From Chitinilyticum litopenaei DSM 21440 (lineage in GTDB: Bacteria > Pseudomonadota > Gammaproteobacteria > Burkholderiales > Chitinibacteraceae): a stretch of DNA of 64,000 bases. The DNA lies in assembly GCF_000428145.1 (NCBI RefSeq), contig NZ_ATZJ01000015.1, forward strand, positions 1 to 64,000, read 5' to 3'. A model generated the notes under the pieces. The model made no database searches. It worked only from the letters and a program-made list of their open reading frames with translations, and was not told the origin of the DNA. The translations under genes were made by a program, and so were the position numbers. Shown piece by piece: positions 59,923 through 64,000 of the stretch (positions are counted from its first letter, which is position 1; the number at the start of each line of letters is the position of its first letter).

Positions 59923-60648
59923 ATGGCCAAAGCCCTTACCCTCGACCGTTTCCTGCAAAGCCAGGGCTTTGGCTCGCGCAAGGGCTGCCGCGAGCTGGTC
60001 GACGATGGCGAGGTGACGATCAATGGCGTGCCGGCCAAGAGCTGGAAGCAGGAAATCCAGCCCGAGGAAGGGCTGCCGTTCACGGTGTTTGGCGAGGACT
60101 GGCAATACCGCAGCCAGGTGTATATCGCGCTGAACAAGCCGTCCGGCTACGAGTGCTCGCGCAAGCCCTCGCACCATCCGCCGGTGCTGGAATTGCTGCC
60201 GGAGAACTTCGAATGGCGGGATGTGCAGCCGGTGGGCCGGCTGGATCACGACACGACCGGCTTGCTGCTGCTGTCGGACGATGGCGCCTTCATTCACGCG
60301 CAAAGTCATCCCAAGCACCATGTGCCCAAGCTCTATGTGGCGACCTGTGCCGAGGCCGTGACGCCGGAACTGGTAGGCAAACTGCTGGCTGGCGTGCAGC
60401 TGATCGACGAACCCGCGCCGCTGGCGGCCGTGCACTGCGCGCAGCTCGACGACTTCCGCATCGAAATCGTGCTGGAGCAGGGCAAATACCATCAGGTGAA
60501 GCGCATGCTCGCCGCTGCCGGCAACCACTGCGCGGCGCTGACGCGTACGGCCATCGGCGGGATGACGCTGGCTGCGCTGGATCTGGACGAAGGCGAGTGG
60601 CGCTACCTGACGCCCGAGCAGCTCGCCGCCCTGCAGGCCCAGAGTTGA
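59923..60648 (+). CDS. rsuA: RsuA-family 16S rRNA pseudouridine synthase
   Basis: 241 aa. S4-like N-terminus (LTLDRFLQSQGFGSRKGCRE), catalytic motif GRLDHDTTGLLLLSDDG with the active Asp, and KYHQVKRMLAAAG. Most like RsuA (U516 of 16S rRNA), though RluE/RluF relatives cannot be excluded. The ATG at 59923 starts MAKALTLD; the upstream frame overlaps the divergent TSUP gene. Confidence 0.85.
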   Translation: MAKALTLDRFLQSQGFGSRKGCRELVDDGEVTINGVPAKSWKQEIQPEEGLPFTVFGEDWQYRSQVYIALNKPSGYECSRKPSHHPPVLELLPENFEWRDVQPVGRLDHDTTGLLLLSDDGAFIHAQSHPKHHVPKLYVATCAEAVTPELVGKLLAGVQLIDEPAPLAAVHCAQLDDFRIEIVLEQGKYHQVKRMLAAAGNHCAALTRTAIGGMTLAALDLDEGEWRYLTPEQLAALQAQS

Positions 60649-60678
60649 GTGGCGCAAGCTTCAGCTTGTGATCTTCTT

Positions 60679-60727
60679 GGGTATTGCGCTGTAGCCCATT
60701 GAGGGAGAGGCCTGTGGCGATATAGGG
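60679..60727. repeat. D49 dyad element, copy 18 (intergenic)
   Basis: GGGTAT, inner arms CTGTAGCC and (one base off) GCCTGTGG; right arm degenerate (ATAGGG), with GTGTAT 53 bases after the first hexamer. Confidence 0.55.
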
Positions 60728-60741
60728 TGGTGTGTATCCTG

Positions 60742-60776
60742 CTCACGCCTCACGCCTCACGCCTCACGCCTCACGC
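60742..60776. repeat. Five tandem copies of the 7-mer CTCACGC
   Basis: Five perfect units ending exactly at the stop codon of the CNP1-like gene (read on the minus strand: GCGTGAG repeats right after TAG). A slippage-prone microsatellite. Confidence 0.95.
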
Positions 60777-61382
60777 CTAGCGATTGGTCCGCTTGGTCGC
60801 GCAATCCAGACACTCGTTGGCGACGCGTTCGGAGCTCAGATTGTCGATGATGGTCGCCAGCTTGTATGGGCCGCCCAGCTGGCAGAATTCGTCGACCAGC
60901 ACGGCCTGCCAGGCATTGTGGGTATTGGCAGTGATCAGCTTCCAGTTGCCCGAGCTGTTTTCCGCCCAGCTGCCGTCGGGCCGGCCGAAGGCATAGCTGC
61001 GGTACTGCGCGGAAATGCAGTCTATGCCTTCGAAAAGCACATTGCGCACCTTGCTTTCCCGCGCTTCGGCCATGACCACATAGCGCACGATGTCATCGCT
61101 CTTGCCAATGCTGATGCTGTCCAGTGCGATCAGGAAGTCGTAGGTTTTGGCATGCGGCATCCGGATCTTGGCCCAGTCTTTCAGTCCGGCCAGTTCCGGC
61201 TGGCTGAAGCTGCCTTCATTGGGCGCGGCGCGGCCGGTCTCCATCCAGCTGCGAAACAGCCCTTTTTCGCTGCGCTCGATTTCCGCTCCGGTCGGGTTGC
61301 GGCTTTCGTCGGCGAGAGCGGGCGTGATGCTCGCCGCAGTCAGTGCGGCGGCAAGCAGGGAGGCAAGGCAGGGCAGGCGCAT
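60777..61382 (-). CDS. CNP1-like (cryptic neisserial protein) exported protein
   Basis: 201 aa. Signal peptide MRLPCLASLLAAALTAASITPALA, then the CNP1 domain with IGKSDDIVRYVVMAEARESKVRNV and YRSYAFGRPDGSWAENSSGNW. Two Cys in VANECLDCATK near the end. Function unknown; the family is nearly confined to betaproteobacteria. The start at 61382 is preceded by AGGA; the longer frame has no signal peptide. Confidence 0.85.
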   Translation of the reverse strand: MRLPCLASLLAAALTAASITPALADESRNPTGAEIERSEKGLFRSWMETGRAAPNEGSFSQPELAGLKDWAKIRMPHAKTYDFLIALDSISIGKSDDIVRYVVMAEARESKVRNVLFEGIDCISAQYRSYAFGRPDGSWAENSSGNWKLITANTHNAWQAVLVDEFCQLGGPYKLATIIDNLSSERVANECLDCATKRTNR

Positions 61383-61526
61383 GATGGAAATCCTGTGACA
61401 ATTCCCGTGACGCCCGGCAGGGCGTGCACGAGGTGCTGCAGTCCCGTTCCGCCTGGCAGGCGCCAACGGGTGCAAGGCAATAAAAGGGTGCTTGGCCGCC
61501 GATGCTAGCAAAGGCGTGCGGCTGGC

Positions 61527-62507
61527 TCAATGCGGCCGCGGATGAATCGGAATGACCCGCTTGCCCGGCTGGCCGCGGCTCCAGTTCGGCTGCAGGGTAA
61601 CATGATCGATGCGGTAGCGCTCCAGCAGCAGGCGGTTCAGCCGCGCCAGCAGCGCTGGCCAGTGCTGGCCGTCGTCGATCTGCAGATGGGCCGACAGTGC
61701 GACGCGCTGGCCGGCGATGCGCCAGACGTGCAGGTCGTGGACTTCCTGTACACCGGGCTCGGCGGCCATGGCCATGCCGATGTCGTGCAGCTTCAGGTGG
61801 GCGGGCACGCCCTCCATCAGGTCGTGCGTGGCCTGCTTCAGCAGCGCCCAGGTCGAGCGCATGATCAGCCCCAGTACCAGTACCGACAGGATGGGGTCGA
61901 TGGGTTGCCAGCCGGTGAAATAGATGATGGCGCCGGCGGCAATGGCGGCGACCGAGCCGAGCAGGTCGCCCAGCACGTGCAGCAGCGCGGCGCGGCTGTT
62001 CATATTGTCGTGGTCGTGCGAAAGCTGCCAGGCCGAGAGGATGTTCACGACCAGACCGATCACGGCAATGATCATCACGCCGCCGCCGTTGACCGGTTGC
62101 GGATTCAGCAGGCGCTGCACGGCCTCGACGCCGATCCACACCACCAGCGCGATCATGGCGATGCTGTTGATCAGCGCGCCGAGCACCTCGGCGCGGCCGT
62201 AGCCGTAGGAGTTGGCCTCGTTCGCCGGGCGCTGGCCGACGAGGTTGGCGATCAGCGCCAGCAGCAGCGAAGCGGCGTCGGTGAACATGTGGCCGGCGTC
62301 GGAAATCAGCGCCAGCGATCCCGTCCACCAGCCGCCGACGAGCTCGACCACGCCAAAGCCGCCGGTGATCAGCAGCGCGAACAGCAGGCGCTTTTGCGAG
62401 GCCGGCGCGGCATGGTGATGATGGTGGTGACTGTGATCGAACTCGTGATCATGGTCGGCATGATGGCCGCCGGCCTGATCGTGCGGGTGGTGGTGGGCAT
62501 GACTCAT
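61527..62507 (-). CDS. Cation diffusion facilitator with His-rich N-terminus
   Basis: 326 aa. The first ~32 residues are His/Asp-rich (MSHAHHHPHDQAGGHH ... HSHHHHHH), a metal-binding tail. Six helices follow with SLALISDAGHMFTDAASLLL (metal site HxxxD) and a second site HVLGDLLGSV, then the C-terminal HDLHVWRIAGQRVALSAH domain. Zinc/cobalt/nickel efflux across the inner membrane, driven by protons. Its start overlaps the stop of the sensor kinase gene (ATGA), so it is co-translated with the two-component system. Confidence 0.93.
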   Translation of the reverse strand: MSHAHHHPHDQAGGHHADHDHEFDHSHHHHHHAAPASQKRLLFALLITGGFGVVELVGGWWTGSLALISDAGHMFTDAASLLLALIANLVGQRPANEANSYGYGRAEVLGALINSIAMIALVVWIGVEAVQRLLNPQPVNGGGVMIIAVIGLVVNILSAWQLSHDHDNMNSRAALLHVLGDLLGSVAAIAAGAIIYFTGWQPIDPILSVLVLGLIMRSTWALLKQATHDLMEGVPAHLKLHDIGMAMAAEPGVQEVHDLHVWRIAGQRVALSAHLQIDDGQHWPALLARLNRLLLERYRIDHVTLQPNWSRGQPGKRVIPIHPRPH

Positions 62508-63808
62508 GGTGTGCTCGGATCCTCGTGGATGGCCGGCCAGCTGATGCTGACCGCAAAGCCGCCGTCGGGCTGATTGTAAAGCCGCAGCTGCGCGCCGTGC
62601 AGCGTGGCGATGCGCTGGACAATCGACAGCCCCAGGCCGGCGCCGGTCTGCGCCTGGCCGGGAGGGCGGAAGAAGCGCTCGCCCAGCCGCGCCAGCGTGT
62701 CCGCGTCCACGCCGGGGCCGCAATCCGCGACGGTCAGACCGCTGGCATGCAGTTGCAGCATGACGGGCGTGGCGCCGTAGCGGCGGGCGTTGTCGATCAG
62801 GTTGCGCAACAGCAGGCGGAACAGTGCCGCATCGCCGGGCGGGCGCAGCGGGCAGGCGCCGCTGACCTGCACGACACCGTCGCCGTCTTCGCGCGCAGCG
62901 GCCATGGCCAGTGCTGCCAGATCCAGCGGCTGGCTGTGCAGTTCGCCCAGGTGCTCCAGCCGGGCCAGCTCCAGCAGCTGGTTGACCAGCTGCGTGGCGC
63001 GCGCCACGCCGGCATGGGCCTGCCGCAGCGCGCGTTCGCGGGCTTCCGGGCGCGGGCTGCTGCTGGCGACATCCAGCTGGATCTGCAGCGCGGCCAGCGG
63101 CGTGCGCAGCTCGTGCGCGGCATCGGCGGTAAAGCGTTGCTCGCGCGCCATCACCTGGCGCACCGCAGCGAACAGGCTGTTGAGCTGCTCGGTCAGCGGG
63201 CGGATTTCCCGGGGCGCCGGACTTTCCAGCGGGGCCAGCTCCTGCGGCGTGCGCGCCGCCAGCTCGCTGCGCAGCGTCTGCAGCGGGGCCAGACCCCGCC
63301 GCACACCCAGATAGAGCAGGGCGAGCAGCAGCAGCAGTGCAGCCAGCGCCGGCCAGCCCAGGTGCTCCAGTACTTCTTCGATCACCTCTTCCTGCCAGTC
63401 GATCAGCTCGCCGACGATCACGGTACGCTGGGCATTGCTGGCCACCGCGAGCTGCCAGCGCGCCCCCTGGTAATCGATGCGGCGGCGCGACTGCCGGTTG
63501 TCGCCCGGCGCGAGCAGCGGCAACGCTGGCTGGTGGCTGGCCGTGAGCAGACGGCCATCCGCGGCATACACGGCAAAGCTGAAGCTCGGGTCCAGCTCGC
63601 CATCGTCCTGGCCCACCCGTCCCAGGGTGTCGATGGTCAGCAATAGCCGGGCAACATGCTGCAGGCGATGATCGAGCATTTCGCCGAACTCGTGGCGCAC
63701 GGTGAACAGTGTGCTCAGTGTCAGCAGGGTCCAGACCAGCAGGGTGCCCAGACCGGCGAACCAGGTCAGTCTTGCCGTCAGTGACTGGCCGATGCCGGGC
63801 AGCTTCAT
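62504..63808 (-). CDS. Sensor histidine kinase coupled to the CDF gene
   Basis: 434 aa QseC/PmrB-type kinase. Two membrane helices (about 13-38 and 150-170) enclose a periplasmic domain; HAMP-like linker; AAHELRTPLAALQ with phospho-acceptor His near 233; HATPase with NLIDNARRYG, VADCGPGVD and TGAGLGLSIVQRIA. The stop overlaps the CDF start and its start overlaps the regulator stop. A metal-sensing role is inferred from the downstream efflux gene. Confidence 0.92.
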   Translation of the reverse strand: MKLPGIGQSLTARLTWFAGLGTLLVWTLLTLSTLFTVRHEFGEMLDHRLQHVARLLLTIDTLGRVGQDDGELDPSFSFAVYAADGRLLTASHQPALPLLAPGDNRQSRRRIDYQGARWQLAVASNAQRTVIVGELIDWQEEVIEEVLEHLGWPALAALLLLLALLYLGVRRGLAPLQTLRSELAARTPQELAPLESPAPREIRPLTEQLNSLFAAVRQVMAREQRFTADAAHELRTPLAALQIQLDVASSSPRPEARERALRQAHAGVARATQLVNQLLELARLEHLGELHSQPLDLAALAMAAAREDGDGVVQVSGACPLRPPGDAALFRLLLRNLIDNARRYGATPVMLQLHASGLTVADCGPGVDADTLARLGERFFRPPGQAQTGAGLGLSIVQRIATLHGAQLRLYNQPDGGFAVSISWPAIHEDPSTP

Positions 63809-64000
63809 GCGTCGTCCAGCCGCCAGCCCAGCCCGCGCTGGTTGCGGATGGCCTCGCTGCCCAGTTTCTTGCGCAGGTGCGAGAGGTGGACGTCGAGCGA
63901 ATTGCTTTCCAGCTCGTTCTGCCAGCCAAACAGTTTTTCTTCGAGCTGGCTGCGCGAGAGGTAGTGCGGGTAATTGAGCATCAGCAGATACAGCAGGCGG
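63805..64000 (-). CDS. OmpR-family response regulator, C-terminal part (continues past window edge)
   Basis: The last 65 codons are present. LSRSQLEEKLFGWQNELESN and DVHLSHLRKKLGSEAIRNQRG form the winged-helix DNA-binding domain of OmpR/PhoB regulators (QseB/PmrA type). The receiver domain is outside the window. The stop overlaps the kinase start by 4 bases. Likely partner of the kinase and regulator of the efflux gene. Confidence 0.9.
   Translation of the reverse strand, partial: RLLYLLMLNYPHYLSRSQLEEKLFGWQNELESNSLDVHLSHLRKKLGSEAIRNQRGLGWRLDDA

Noticed and set aside
60742..60776. Tandem heptamers as a possible CRISPR or iteron array
   Set aside because: Units are 7 bp with no spacers and there is no cas or rep gene nearby.
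61527..63929. An 800-codon open frame joining the CDF gene to sequence inside the kinase gene
   Set aside because: The upstream half is the kinase gene in the wrong frame. The CDF start ATGAGTCAT at 62507 overlaps the kinase stop.
1..64000. Prophage, integron, CRISPR-Cas, toxin-antitoxin or restriction system
   Set aside because: No integrase, capsid, cas, restriction or toxin gene was seen. The only transposase sequence is the C-terminal fragment at the left edge.

Overview
The window reads as chromosomal DNA of a GC-rich betaproteobacterium, most likely a member of the Neisseriales (Chromobacteriaceae/Chitinibacteraceae type). Support comes from gene content: a CNP1-like (cryptic neisserial protein) gene, the DUF721 / M23 peptidase / secA neighbourhood, an rplY-prs-tRNA-Gln-ispE-lolB-TPR block divergent from mutM, and a SPOR protein next to dsbA. 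This is inference from gene families; no database was searched.

Layout. 1-370: tail of an IS1380-like transposase and a bidirectional terminator. 371-6288: housekeeping block (rplY, prs, tRNA-Gln, ispE, lolB, TPR protein, mutM). 6289-12336: dynamin-like GTPase, cutC, uppP, TPR response regulator. 12537-20234: small metabolic and regulatory genes (DUF3291/DUF2917 with a divergent LysR gene, dadA, redoxin, Gly-rich secreted protein, GNAT, argH, DUF2218). 20235-27812: iron-uptake locus (TonB receptor, binding protein, permease, ATPase, AraC regulator) whose ABC operon is bracketed by paired ~250-bp inverted repeats. 27981-31527: LysR gene and a ZnuD-like zinc receptor. 31585-36626: large secreted metallophosphoesterase, DUF2306 and DUF1513 genes. 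36997-40667: imelysin / di-heme oxidase / imelysin operon with a Fur-like box. 40853-46562: SPOR protein, dsbA, DUF721, M23 peptidase, secA. 46655-64000: TPR sensor kinase, benE, thpR, Nudix genes, orphan ParA with a basic partner, acetyltransferase, chemoreceptor, EamA, nudC, TSUP transporter, rsuA-like, CNP1, and an RR-HK-CDF efflux operon cut by the window edge.

Metal handling is a recurring theme: a siderophore/heme-type uptake system with a Fur-like box, an imelysin iron operon with a second Fur-like box, a His-rich ZnuD-type receptor, CutC, and a two-component system translationally coupled to a His-rich cation efflux protein.

The most unusual content is non-coding. (1) A 49-bp dyad element (called D49 here), GGGTAT-N4-CTGnAGCC ... 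GGCTnTGG-N4-ATACCC, occurs about 18 times with fixed spacing, in intergenic DNA and inside conserved coding sequence, where its arms coincide with uncommon codons. (2) A MITE-like family has CCTGATTAG termini and 8-bp target duplications, including one copy nested in another. (3) The paired inverted repeats flank the ABC operon. No CRISPR array, prophage or complete IS was found.
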